A stretch of DNA of 64,000 nt. It comes from Amycolatopsis sp. FDAARGOS 1241. Lineage in GTDB: Bacteria; Actinomycetota; Actinomycetes; Mycobacteriales; Pseudonocardiaceae. This document shows positions 28,464-37,215 of this stretch, in pieces. The notes beneath the pieces were generated by a model. It did not search any database and was not told the origin of the DNA. It saw nothing but the letters and a program-made list of their open reading frames with translations. The position numbers were made by a program, and so were the translations under genes. The DNA lies in the NCBI RefSeq assembly GCF_016889705.1, contig NZ_CP069526.1, forward strand, positions 6,200,001 to 6,264,000, written 5' to 3'. Positions within the stretch are counted from its first letter, which is position 1, and each line of letters begins with the position of its first letter.

Positions 28464-29906
28464 TCACGCCCCTTCGGTCTGCTGCTGCGCGAGGACGAAC
28501 GCCTCGCGGATCTCCTTGGGCCCGAACGGCCACGTCTTCTCCGCCGCCGCGTAGATTCCGAACGCGATGACGCCGAGCACGATCCACGCGATCGACAGGA
28601 TGATCGAGAGCGTCGTGGCCGAGACGTAGATGTAGACCCACCCGGCGAGCGCGATGATCGTCGGGATCGGGTAGAGGAACTGCCGGTACGGGCGGCGCAG
28701 CCGCGGCTGACGGCGGCGCAGCACCCAGATCGCGGCGACCTGCGCGAGCGACTGGATGATGACGAGCACGGTGACGGCCGCGTTGATCACGTCGGTCAGC
28801 GTGAACAGCGAACCGATCGCGGTGATCACCCCCATCGTCAGCACGCCGGCGGTGGGCAGGTTCAGCTTGGGGTGCAGCTTGCCGAACACCGGCAGGAACA
28901 CCTTGTCGCGCGCGGCTTCGAACGGCACGCGCGAGCCGCCGAGCAGGCCGGCGAACACCGAGCCGATGGCCGCGATCACGATGAAGACCGTGATCACCTT
29001 GGCGGTGACCGAACCCCACGCCTGCTCGAGCACCGTCGAGGCGACCGACGTCGCGTTCTTCAGCTCCGCCAACGGGATCGAGCCGAGCACGCCCACCTGC
29101 AGCAGGAAGTACAACGACATGATGCCGAGGATCGAGAAGATGATCGACCTCGGGATCGTGCGGCCCGGGTCGCGCACCTCACCACCGAGGTACGCGCTGG
29201 TGTTGTACCCGAGGTAGTCGTAGATCGCGATCACGAGGCCGGCGCCGAGGCCGGTCCAGAACGCGCCGCCCGAACCGAACGCGCCGGGTGTGAAGGCGAA
29301 CGCCTGGCCGCCGCTGAAGTGCGAGAAGGCGGCGATGATCACCGTGAGCACGGCGAACAGCATGATCACGAACAGGACGGTGGTGAGCTTGCCGATCTGG
29401 CCGATGCGGCGGAACAGGGCCAGCACGATCACGGCGATGATGACGATGCCGATGATCTTGCCGAGCGGGGTGACGGCGCCGTCGTCGACCACACCCGGGA
29501 CCAGGTAACCGAGGTACTGGACGAGGCCGATGATCCCGGTGGACATGATCAGCGGGATGAACAGCACGGCGCTCCAGGCGAACAGGAACGGCATCAGGCG
29601 GCCGGTGCGGTACTGGAACGCTTCGCGGAGGTAGATGTAGGTGCCGCCCGCCCCGGGCAGCGCGGCGCCGAGCTCGGCCCAGACGAGGCCGTCGGCGAGC
29701 GCGATGATCGCGCCGACGATCCAGCCGAACATCGCTTGCGGGCCGCCCATGGTCGCGACCATCGCGGGGATCGTCACGAACGGGCCGATGCCGCACATCT
29801 GCGTCATGTTGATCGCGGTCGCCTGCAGCGGCCCGATCTTGCGTTCGAGGCCGGTGCGGGGCAGATCCGCCGTCCCGGAACCCCCCGAACGGGTGGGTGA
29901 GCTCAC
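28464..29906 (-). CDS. APC-superfamily permease
   Basis: 480 residues, 12 hydrophobic segments. The first helix has the APC pattern ATAINMTQMCGIGPFVTIP and the sixth to eighth region IYDYLGYNTSAYLGGEVRDPGRTIPR. It is the first gene of the operon with the exo-glucosaminidase (3 bp away) and ROK kinase. APC members usually carry amino acids. The neighbourhood suggests an amino sugar such as glucosamine or a small chitosan product (inference). A GGAGG ribosome site and a ROK-like operator lie directly upstream. Confidence 0.82.
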   Translation of the reverse strand: MSSPTRSGGSGTADLPRTGLERKIGPLQATAINMTQMCGIGPFVTIPAMVATMGGPQAMFGWIVGAIIALADGLVWAELGAALPGAGGTYIYLREAFQYRTGRLMPFLFAWSAVLFIPLIMSTGIIGLVQYLGYLVPGVVDDGAVTPLGKIIGIVIIAVIVLALFRRIGQIGKLTTVLFVIMLFAVLTVIIAAFSHFSGGQAFAFTPGAFGSGGAFWTGLGAGLVIAIYDYLGYNTSAYLGGEVRDPGRTIPRSIIFSILGIMSLYFLLQVGVLGSIPLAELKNATSVASTVLEQAWGSVTAKVITVFIVIAAIGSVFAGLLGGSRVPFEAARDKVFLPVFGKLHPKLNLPTAGVLTMGVITAIGSLFTLTDVINAAVTVLVIIQSLAQVAAIWVLRRRQPRLRRPYRQFLYPIPTIIALAGWVYIYVSATTLSIILSIAWIVLGVIAFGIYAAAEKTWPFGPKEIREAFVLAQQQTEGA

Positions 29907-29925
29907 ATCGCGCCTCCGTCCACTA

Positions 29926-29944
29926 GTTAGTAAAGATTCTTAAC
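29926..29944. promoter_or_regulatory. Probable ROK-repressor operator
   Basis: GTTAGTAAAGATTCTTAAC: A/T-rich imperfect palindrome (GTTA..AA....TT..TAAC) 20 bases upstream of the permease start, in the 124-bp region shared with the broken ROK regulator. Strikingly A/T-rich for this genome and like operators of NagC/XylR-type proteins. Confidence 0.55.
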
Positions 29945-30030
29945 ATAAGATGTGCGGGGCCGGAAGGGCTCCGTTCGCAAAGTTGTGGAAACACCGTCCG
30001 GGCGAGCGGTAGCACCATCGGCGGTCTCCG

Positions 30031-31090
30031 GTGACCATGCGCGAGCAGAACCAGCGGTTGGTGCTGCAGCGGCTGCGCGCCGGCGGTTCGGCGACGCGGC
30101 CGCGGATCGCCGCGGGCACCGGGCTGTCGAAGCCGACGGTGGGCCAGGCGTTGCCCGATCCGGAGCAGTGCCGGCTCGTCCGCGCGGTGGGCCGCCGCCC
30201 GGCCCATCCGAGGCGCTCCGCCGCCTCGTGTACCGCGCGGCGCCGGAGGCCAGCCACGTGGCGGGCGTGGACGTCGGCCGGCGCTCGATCCGCGTGGCGA
30301 TCGCGGACCTCGGTGGAAGGGTCGTCGCGCGACCGGACGAACTGGACCGGTGCCGTTCGGGCAGCGCGCTCGTCCGGACGGTCGCCGACGTGGTGGCCCG
30401 CGCGGTCTCCTCGGTCCGGGGCTGTGCACCGAACACGCCCGGCTGGGACCGCACGGACCTGCCGCACGAACCGGCGGCGCGCCCGTGGACGGATCCGAGC
30501 TCCCGACGCGAACCTGTGGGCCGTCGGCGAGCACGGGCTGGGTGCGCTGCTCGGCGTGGAGGTGCTCGTGAGCCTCACGGTCGGGACGGGCATCGGGATG
30601 GGCGTGCTGGTGGGCGGCAAGCTGTTCCGCGGCGCGCACGGAGCGGCGGGCGGGCTCGCCGACCTCCCGACGGGCCATTCGACGAGCACCGCCGCGCCGG
30701 GCGCGCGGGCCCACCGCCTCGGCCCGGTGGAGGACGTCGCTTCGGAGCACGCGATCGTCGGGCACGCACACGCGCTGGCGTGACCGCCGCGCGGGCCGCC
30801 CAGGACGTCTTCGCGCCTCGCGCAGGGCAGCGATCCGGTGGCGATTGCGCGTGCTCGAGGACCAGGTGCGGCACCTCGCACACCTGGTCGCCGCCGTGAC
30901 GGTGGTGCTCGATCCGGGGATGATCGTGCGGCCGGTGGCATCAGCGGCGACGAGCCGATGCGCCGAGCGCCAGTGTGCCCGCGGGCCGGCCGGTCTACAG
31001 CGTAGATCGACGAGGGGAACCCGATCGAGGGACACGCCGCAGCCAGGCCGTGGTGCCGACCGTCCACTGTGGCCGGTGGGAGGCTTCGAT
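30031..31090 (+). pseudogene. ROK-family transcriptional repressor, decayed
   Basis: Opens MREQNQRLVLQRLRAGGSATR and TGLSKPTVGQAL, the winged-helix of ROK repressors. Later pieces in other frames are HVAGVDVGRRSIRVAIADLG (sugar-kinase fold), NLWAVGEHGLGALLGVEV, VSLTVGTGIGMGVLVGGKLF, GAHGAAGGLADLP and HLVAAVTVVLDPGMIV. At least five frame changes; the zinc motif cannot be recovered. The 3' limit is uncertain. It is divergent from the chitosan operon and would be its repressor. Probably inactive. Confidence 0.7.
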
Positions 31091-31188
31091 GAACACGGTT
31101 CACCCCGGCGCGCGGCGGAGGCGGTTGCCGATCGCGATCACGGACCCCATATCGTTGCGCGGCAGTCATCCGGAGGTGGAACGCGAAC

Positions 31189-32280
31189 GTGCCCGAAGTC
31201 GACTACTACGCGGTGCTCGGCGTGGGGAAGACGGCGTCGCCCGCGGACATCAAAGCCGCCTACCGCCGGCTGGCGAAGACGCTGCACCCCGACGCCGGTG
31301 GCACCGTGGGCACGTTCCAGCTGCTGCGCGAGGCGTACGACACGCTGAGTGATCCCCGCGCTCGCGCTGGGTACGACGCGGGCATTCCGGCCGTGCACAC
31401 GCGCCCGCCGGCCAAGCCGAAGCGCCGCCGGTTCAGCGAAGAGCCCGGGTTCGTGCCGGAGCCGCTGGACCTGGTGCCGGACGAGCTCGAGTGGTGGGAG
31501 TTCGCAGCACAGGATCCGCGCATGCGCCACGGGCGCCGCCGCGGGCCGGGGCACACGCCGGTCGTCGCGGCGGTCTCCGGGCTGGTGCTGGTGCTCGCGC
31601 CGCTGGTGTTCGGCGTGGACTTCACGCCGCCGGTGCTCGTGGTGTGGCTGCTGCTCACGGCGGGCACGGCGCTGCTCGTGCAGCGGCTGGCCCGCGGCTA
31701 CCTCGCCGCGCGGCGCGCCCGCAGGGAGTTCGCGGCCGAGTTCGGCGGCGGTGCGGTGTTCGGCAGTCCGGGCGTCGAGGCCGACGAGCTCGCCGAACGG
31801 CTCACCGCCGACCTGCTCGAGCGGTACCTGACACGCCTGCCCGGCGCCCGCATCTTCCACGGCCTGGCCTGGCCGGGCTCCGTCTTCGCCGACGTCGACC
31901 ACGCCGTGCTGTGCGGCAAGCGCCTCGTGCTCATCGAATCGAAGCAGTGGCTGCCCGGCCACTACGAAACCGCCGACGACGGCCGCCTGCTCCGCAACGG
32001 CCGCCCGTTCCGCGGCGGCGGCTCCCGCCTGGCCGAAAGCCTCGACGCCTACCGCACCCTGCTCCCCGGTGTGGCCCTGCGCGGCGCGATGATCGTCTAC
32101 CCGAGCCACACGGGCGCCCTGACCACGGCCGAGCCGGGCCCCGAACCCGGCCCGCCGATGACGCCGGAGCAGTTCCTGCACGAGATCGGCACCTGGCTGT
32201 CCGCCGAACCATCCACTGTGGACCACGACGCGCTGCGGACGATGCGCGCGCAGGTCGTCGGGAGCGGCCGGGCCGCCTGA
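31189..32280 (+). CDS. Membrane protein with N-terminal J-domain and C-terminal NERD domain
   Basis: 363 residues from a GTG with GGAGGTGG upstream. Residues 4-65 form a DnaJ domain with the HPD motif (33-35: TLHPDAGG), needed to stimulate Hsp70. Two hydrophobic helices follow (about 123-143 and 146-165). Residues about 190-290 form a NERD (nuclease-related) domain: GARIFHGLAWPG, ADVDHAVLCGKRLVLIESKQ, with the D...ESK pattern of the restriction-like fold. The C-terminus ends with a helical extension. This links a chaperone recruiter to a putative nuclease domain at the membrane; its role is unknown. Confidence 0.8.
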   Translation: MPEVDYYAVLGVGKTASPADIKAAYRRLAKTLHPDAGGTVGTFQLLREAYDTLSDPRARAGYDAGIPAVHTRPPAKPKRRRFSEEPGFVPEPLDLVPDELEWWEFAAQDPRMRHGRRRGPGHTPVVAAVSGLVLVLAPLVFGVDFTPPVLVVWLLLTAGTALLVQRLARGYLAARRARREFAAEFGGGAVFGSPGVEADELAERLTADLLERYLTRLPGARIFHGLAWPGSVFADVDHAVLCGKRLVLIESKQWLPGHYETADDGRLLRNGRPFRGGGSRLAESLDAYRTLLPGVALRGAMIVYPSHTGALTTAEPGPEPGPPMTPEQFLHEIGTWLSAEPSTVDHDALRTMRAQVVGSGRAA

Positions 32281-32335
32281 CGGCCGGCAGCCGGGGCGTT
32301 GGTGCGCGAGCGCGGTGGCGGTGGCCGGAGCGCAG

Positions 32336-32390
32336 GAACCGATGACTTTCGCACAGACCGTAGCGAACCGATGCACGTCAAGCGCCCGCC
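32336..32390. repeat. Intergenic repeat, copy 1
   Basis: About 55 bp. Shares the 19-base core TGACTTTCGCACAGACCGT (32343-32361) and a downstream GCACGTC-AGCGCCCGC with copy 2, 243 bp away. One small indel between the copies. Confidence 0.65.
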
Positions 32391-32578
32391 CACGATCACC
32401 AAACCGTGCCCGAAACAACAGCACCCAACCGGCTTCCCCCATGCGGGGCCCGAACGGCCACCATGCTCACCGCCGCAACCGCCGCTGTCACCGAATGACG
32501 CCGACAGCGGCGATTCGAAAGTTGTTCAGCCACCACCCACCGCGCTCTCCGCCGTGCTGGGTGGCGGCGCGAGCACCC

Positions 32579-32633
32579 GAACCGGTGACTTTCGCACAGA
32601 CCGTGCGGGGCAACGCACGTCGAGCGCCCGCGA
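32579..32633. repeat. Intergenic repeat, copy 2
   Basis: Second copy; core at 32586-32604. Similarity extends weakly upstream (GGTGGCGG) in both copies. Confidence 0.65.
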
Positions 32634-32765
32634 ACAGCCGGCGTTCGCAGAGCCGCGACGCGCACTTGCGCCGGCTGGACCCGGTGCCCACGGAGACCGG
32701 GCGCGCACCGCGACCGCCATACTCGGCACAGTGCTCCCCCATCACCTCACCAGGCCGGTGACCGC

Positions 32766-33371
32766 GTGAACACCGTGGCCACGCTCGGCACCGTGCTGCT
32801 CGGGCACGCACCCGCGGCCCTCACGCCGGGGCCGAACTTCGTGTTGATCGCGCACACGGCGGCCGCCGGGTCGAGGCGGGCGGCCCTCGCGGTGGCGTTG
32901 GGCGTAGTAGCGGCCGGCGGTTTGCTCGCAACGGTCGCGGTGTTCGGCCTGGGGACGTTGCTCGCGGCGACGCCGTGGCTGGCGACGGCGCTGCGCGTCG
33001 TCTGCGGGCTGTACCTGGCGTGGCTGGGCGTCCGGCTGTGGCTGAAAGCCCGGACGCCCGACGGGAAACCGCCGCCGGAGCGGGGGAACGCGTTCGGGCA
33101 GGGAATGCTGAGCAACGTCACCAACCCGAAGGCCGCGGTGTTCTTCGGGAGCGTCCTCACGGCCACGCTGCCCCCGACGGAACCCACCGCGACGAAGGTC
33201 GCGGCGATCTGCCTGATCGTGCTGGCCTCGGCGACGTGGCACCTGTCCGTGGCGCTGCTGTTCTCCTCCCCCGCCACGCAGCGCTGGTACGACCGGGCGC
33301 GGCCGGCGCTCAACCGCGTGGTCGGCACCGTCCTGGTCGTGCTCGGGGTGGCGCTGGCGGTCGCGGGGTGA
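32766..33371 (+). CDS. LysE/RhtB-family amino-acid exporter
   Basis: 201 residues, six hydrophobic segments, standard for LysE. Family signatures are TPGPNFVLIAHTAAAGSR (about 20-37), LRVVCGLYLAWLGVRLW and GMLSNVTNPKAAVFF (about 114-128). The start is a GTG. Exports small amino acids or their derivatives across the inner membrane. Substrate not assignable. Convergent with the M14 peptidase. Confidence 0.88.
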   Translation: MNTVATLGTVLLGHAPAALTPGPNFVLIAHTAAAGSRRAALAVALGVVAAGGLLATVAVFGLGTLLAATPWLATALRVVCGLYLAWLGVRLWLKARTPDGKPPPERGNAFGQGMLSNVTNPKAAVFFGSVLTATLPPTEPTATKVAAICLIVLASATWHLSVALLFSSPATQRWYDRARPALNRVVGTVLVVLGVALAVAG

Positions 33372-33399
33372 GAGCGGCGCCCCCACCCCGCGAGTCGCG

Positions 33400-35877
33400 T
33401 CAGCGCCGCTTCGCCGCGCGTGCCGAGTCGGTGCAGACCTCACCGACGTCGACGGTCTGGCCGCGGTCGAGGTAGACGTCCGCGATGCCGGCCAGCTTGC
33501 CCTTCGGCGTGGTGCAGGTCAGCTGGTAGGCCTCCTTCGGCCCGTACGTCGGCGGCACCGGCGAAGCGAACGAAACGCCCCCGGTCCAGTCGTCCACCTG
33601 CGCCGGGTTGGCCTGCGCGTAGTTCACCATCACGGCCCGGTAGTCGCCGGCGGGCGGGTCGAACAGCACGGCGTGCTCGGACGTCGTGCCGCCGTTGGCC
33701 GACGACGTCACGAGGTTGCCCGCGGCGTCGTACACGTACAGGTCCCAGTCGGTGTCCGGGTTCACCCAGTTCACGTCTACGCTGAACCGCCCGTTGTCCA
33801 CCTTGGGCAGTCCGTCGACGTGGAACGTGAAGCTCTCCGAGGCCAGGTCGTCCGGGTACGACTGGTTGATCGGCGGCACGCCCGCCGGGTTCGCCACCGC
33901 GTACCCGGCCTGCGCCGGGCCCTGCGGGTCGCGCCCGTAGCGGCCGGCGACGTACGGCCGCGTCGACGGGTTCACCGACCACGCGAACCGCCCGCCACGG
34001 GACGTGTACGTGGAGTTCAGGTTGTCGGTGACGTACAGCGGCGGCTTGGTCGAGCCGTCGGGTTGCACCACCGGCGACGTCGGGGTCTGGAACGTCTTGT
34101 GCAGCTTCAGCTGGTAGCCCTTCGGCGCCGTGCCGATCAGCGTCGAGTGCGCGGCCGGATCGGCGGTGTTGCGCAGCATTTCCACCAGCGCCGCGCTGTT
34201 GCCGCCCTTGCCCGCGCCGGACGACGGGGCCAAGCCCTCGTACTCGGCCACCACACCCACTTCGTACGGCGTGTGGAACCCGGCACCGCCGATCTCGATG
34301 GTGAAGCCCCAGCCTCCGGTGGCCCAGTAGGACCAGTCCTCCGTGGTGCCGGTGGTGTCGTACAGCATCCAGCTCGGTTCGTTCGTGTACCCATTGTGCG
34401 CGGCCAGCTTCGCACCCAGCGCCTCGTACGCCGGATCTTCGAGCGGCGGGCGGACGTCGGCCACACCCGGCGGGCGCAGGACGAGCGCCGCGTTGGTGTG
34501 GAACGTGATCAGGTTCGTGACCTGCTGCGACGACACGACCGAGCGGATGTTGCGCGACTCCGGTTCGCTGAACGGCGCCGAACCGCGGAACGTCTCACTG
34601 CTCCACGTCAGGCCCGCTCCCCCGCCGCCCCAGAAGCCGGCGTAGTTGCGGTTCGGGTCGGTGCCGCGCTGCGCGCCGCCGGGGTTGGCCTTGCACACGC
34701 CCGTCGCGTACTGCGGCGGGGAGTCGGCGGCGTTGCAGTTCTTGCGTTTCATCTCGTAGTCGAACCTCGTGAAGTCCCCACGGGGTTCGGCTTCGCGGGA
34801 GATCGAGAAGCCGTCGGGGTTCACGATCGGGACGACGATGTTGCGCGTCTTGCTGACCAGGCCGCGCAGCTCGCTGTCGTGGGCATAGCCGTTGATCAGC
34901 TGGTAGGCCCACTCCATCGCGGTCTCGCCGGCCGGCCATTCGCGCGCGTGGTGCACACCCATGGTGAAGTCGACCGGCTTGCCGTCGGCGGTGTTGGCTA
35001 CGTCCGTTCCGATCTCGAGACCGACGACGTCACGGCCTTCCCACGTGGGCTCGGGCAGCGTGAACGCCTTGACCAGCTTGGGGTTCTTGCGCGCGAGCTC
35101 CTTCATCTCGTACTCGTAGTCGTAGAGGTGGCGGTAGCTCGTCCGGCCGGACGGCAGCGCCGACGCGGCCGTCTTGGCGGCGTACTCGCGGTCGGCTTTG
35201 GCGTCACGGATCGACTTCGCCGACAGGTCCGCCTCGACGACGGTGGATTTGAGCCCGCTCGCGGCGAGCGTGCGGCGGTCGGCGTCGCCGGCGAGCACGA
35301 CCTCGACGCCCGTGGCGTCGCCCTTCTCGGTGACGTCGAGGCCGAGGCCGAGCAGCTTGTCCTTGTCCGCGCGAGACGGGGTGTGCACGCGGACGAGCTC
35401 GGCCTTCTCGGTCGGCGCCCCCTGCGGGGTCAGGGCGAGGAAGTCGACACCGAGGGTCACGTTCTTGCTGTTCCCGCCGTAGCGGCACCCCTGGACCACG
35501 AGCTGCTGGCCCTTCTTCACGAAGCTCTCGGCGAGCTCGTGGCTGCGCAGCGCCGCCGAGGCCGCGACGAGCGCCCCGGTGGACTTGTCGAACACGGCGA
35601 GATCCCAGTCGCCCTCGGCGCCGGCACTCGGTGCCAGCCGGGCCTGGACCAGGCCGTCGACCGTCGAGGCGAGCTCGCGGCGGTCGGTACCCGGTGCGCC
35701 CTGCGGCTGCAGGGCGGCGAAACACGACCGCGTCACGGCGCGGTCGGCGTGCAACACGTTCTGCGCGGCTGTCGCCGACGTCGGCAGGGCGACGACCGCC
35801 CCCGCCACGACGCCGGCCGCGGCCAGCAGGACCAGCGGTCTCCGTCTTCTGGCTGTAGGTGAACTCCCCACGATCAC
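33400..35877 (-). CDS. Secreted M14 zinc carboxypeptidase with C-terminal PPC-like domain
   Basis: About 825 residues with a basic N-region and Sec signal peptide (ARRRRPLVLLAAAGVVAGA, cleavage near ATA-AQ). After a propeptide-like region, the M14 domain (about 245-640) shows the zinc motif H310-x-x-E313 in GVHHAREW, the third ligand in LITFHTNA, substrate loops NPDGFSIS and TDPNRNYAGFWGG, and the catalytic Glu in FTIEIGG. The tail (about 715-800) resembles a pre-peptidase C-terminal beta domain (DTDWDLYVYD...PAGDYRAVMV). Removes C-terminal residues from peptides outside the cell. The GTG at 35871, 9 bases after GGAGG, is an alternative start. Confidence 0.88.
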   Translation of the reverse strand: MIVGSSPTARRRRPLVLLAAAGVVAGAVVALPTSATAAQNVLHADRAVTRSCFAALQPQGAPGTDRRELASTVDGLVQARLAPSAGAEGDWDLAVFDKSTGALVAASAALRSHELAESFVKKGQQLVVQGCRYGGNSKNVTLGVDFLALTPQGAPTEKAELVRVHTPSRADKDKLLGLGLDVTEKGDATGVEVVLAGDADRRTLAASGLKSTVVEADLSAKSIRDAKADREYAAKTAASALPSGRTSYRHLYDYEYEMKELARKNPKLVKAFTLPEPTWEGRDVVGLEIGTDVANTADGKPVDFTMGVHHAREWPAGETAMEWAYQLINGYAHDSELRGLVSKTRNIVVPIVNPDGFSISREAEPRGDFTRFDYEMKRKNCNAADSPPQYATGVCKANPGGAQRGTDPNRNYAGFWGGGGAGLTWSSETFRGSAPFSEPESRNIRSVVSSQQVTNLITFHTNAALVLRPPGVADVRPPLEDPAYEALGAKLAAHNGYTNEPSWMLYDTTGTTEDWSYWATGGWGFTIEIGGAGFHTPYEVGVVAEYEGLAPSSGAGKGGNSAALVEMLRNTADPAAHSTLIGTAPKGYQLKLHKTFQTPTSPVVQPDGSTKPPLYVTDNLNSTYTSRGGRFAWSVNPSTRPYVAGRYGRDPQGPAQAGYAVANPAGVPPINQSYPDDLASESFTFHVDGLPKVDNGRFSVDVNWVNPDTDWDLYVYDAAGNLVTSSANGGTTSEHAVLFDPPAGDYRAVMVNYAQANPAQVDDWTGGVSFASPVPPTYGPKEAYQLTCTTPKGKLAGIADVYLDRGQTVDVGEVCTDSARAAKRR

Positions 35878-36018
35878 GGACCTCCCAGGGCCGAGCCGGG
35901 GCCGGGACGCTCCGGCAGCGAACGACCATATCGGCGCAAAACGCCCCAGGTAACCTTCGGAAGTACTGGACCAATCGGCTCACAGCGGGCGCACGGGCCC
36001 GCTGGCTAATCTCGAAGG

Positions 36019-36705
36019 ATGACGACCCTCGCCGAGGACCGCCGCCCCGCGATGCTGTCGATCGCCGGCATCACGCTGTTCGCGGTCGGCGCCGCCCTGG
36101 TCCTGCTGCTGCAGCTCGTTCCCCCGACGGACGAGATCAGCGTGACCAGCCGCACGATCAGCGAGTACGGGCTCTCGGACAACAAGTGGGTGTTCAACCT
36201 CGCCGTGGTCCTGGTGGCCGTCGGGTCCGCCGTGACGCTCGCCGTGCTGCGCCTGCAACGCCGGCTGCCCGTGGTGTCGGCCGCCTTCGGTGCACTGTGG
36301 ACGATCGGCCTGCTCGTCATCGTGGCCTTCCCCAAGACCAACTGGGCCAGCGCCACCGGCTCCGGCGCCGGCGGCACGCTGCACCGCGTCGCGAGCGTTG
36401 TCGCCTTCGTCTGCCTGCCGCTGGCCGTGCTCATCGCCGCGCGCACCACGTTCCCGCGCTCGCCCCACCGGCGCTTCGCCGCCCACCTGCTCGCCGCGCT
36501 GTCCCTCGGCTGGTTCGCGATCATCCTGGGCGCCGTGGCGGTCGCCGCCGTGAACGACGAGCGCTGGTGGCAGCTCATCCCGCTCGGCATCGTGGAACGC
36601 GGGATGGCCCTGACGGAACTCGTCGCGCTGGCCGCGCTGGCCGCGCCGGTCCGCGCTAAGGCCAGGGGTCAGGCGCCGGACGAACCGGCAACCGTCACGC
36701 CCTGA
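36019..36705 (+). CDS. DUF998-family membrane protein
   Basis: 228 residues with six hydrophobic helices. The DUF998 features are the first helix followed by the conserved TISEYGLSDNKWVFN (45-59) and LVIVAFPKTNW. Function unknown. TAATCT at 36007-36012 ends six bases before the ATG, giving a leaderless layout. Divergent from the carboxypeptidase across a 141-bp region. Confidence 0.82.
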   Translation: MTTLAEDRRPAMLSIAGITLFAVGAALVLLLQLVPPTDEISVTSRTISEYGLSDNKWVFNLAVVLVAVGSAVTLAVLRLQRRLPVVSAAFGALWTIGLLVIVAFPKTNWASATGSGAGGTLHRVASVVAFVCLPLAVLIAARTTFPRSPHRRFAAHLLAALSLGWFAIILGAVAVAAVNDERWWQLIPLGIVERGMALTELVALAALAAPVRAKARGQAPDEPATVTP

Positions 36706-36750
36706 CGCGGCCGGCTCCCCGCACCGCTCCAACTCCGTGGCCCGCAGCGG

Positions 36751-37149
36751 TCAGAACTCGTCGCCCTGGCCCAGTTCGCGTTCCAGCTCATCGGCACGAG
36801 CCACGAGCGTGCGCAGGGGCTGGTCCAGCTCCTCCGCGATGTCCAGCGACGCGAGCGGCACGGTGTGTTTGATCAGCGCCACCCCGTCCACGATCGCGGC
36901 ACCGCCGACGCCCTCGGCGCCGACCAGCTCCAGCAGCCGGCGGAGGTCGACACGGTCGGCCCAGCCCACGGGGGACGACAACTCGGCCCACGCGACGCCG
37001 CTGTGGTCGGGCAGGAGGTGGACGGTCGCCTGCTGGGTGCGGCCGTCCTCGGTGGGGAGCCGGAAGCGCAGCCAGCCGTCGTGGTCTTCGAGCACCTCGT
37101 AGCGCAGGCGCACGAAACTGGTCACGTCGTTCCAGATGGTCACGGTCGA
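36751..37149 (-). CDS. Conserved hypothetical protein, possible YbjN/T3SS-chaperone-like fold
   Basis: 132 residues from the GTG at 37149 (GAGGGG 6-7 bases upstream); a second GTG at 37140 is also possible. Small acidic protein: TIWNDVTSFVRLRYEVLEDH, LRFRLPTEDGRTQQATVHLL, WAELSSPVGWADRVDLRRLL and a last helix ending ERELGQGDEF. The alternation of strand and helix recalls YbjN or secretion-chaperone-like proteins. This is weak and no function is claimed. Confidence 0.6.
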   Translation of the reverse strand, partial: STVTIWNDVTSFVRLRYEVLEDHDGWLRFRLPTEDGRTQQATVHLLPDHSGVAWAELSSPVGWADRVDLRRLLELVGAEGVGGAAIVDGVALIKHTVPLASLDIAEELDQPLRTLVARADELERELGQGDEF

Positions 37150-37215
37150 CACCTCTCGCCCCTCGGACACGGGCGCCAGCTTATCGGGCCTGCGGCAGCG
37201 GGCGCCCGCCCGAGG

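Larger units (their letters stand above)
32281..32765. other. 485-bp intergenic region with a duplicated element
   Basis: No gene supported. Contains the two-copy repeat at 32336-32390 and 32579-32633. Short open frames here carry the repeat's translation twice and look spurious. Confidence 0.6.

Noticed and set aside
25596..29900. A 1434-codon open frame on the plus strand
   Set aside because: It is antisense to the GH2 glucosaminidase and the APC permease, both of which show catalytic motifs or membrane helices. Its translation is Arg/Val/His-rich without any domain, a usual by-product of G/C-rich third positions.
32299..32769. Two overlapping plus-strand frames of about 150 codons in the gap before the LysE gene
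   Set aside because: They translate the duplicated intergenic repeat twice, lack ribosome sites and have atypical composition. They are not supported as genes.
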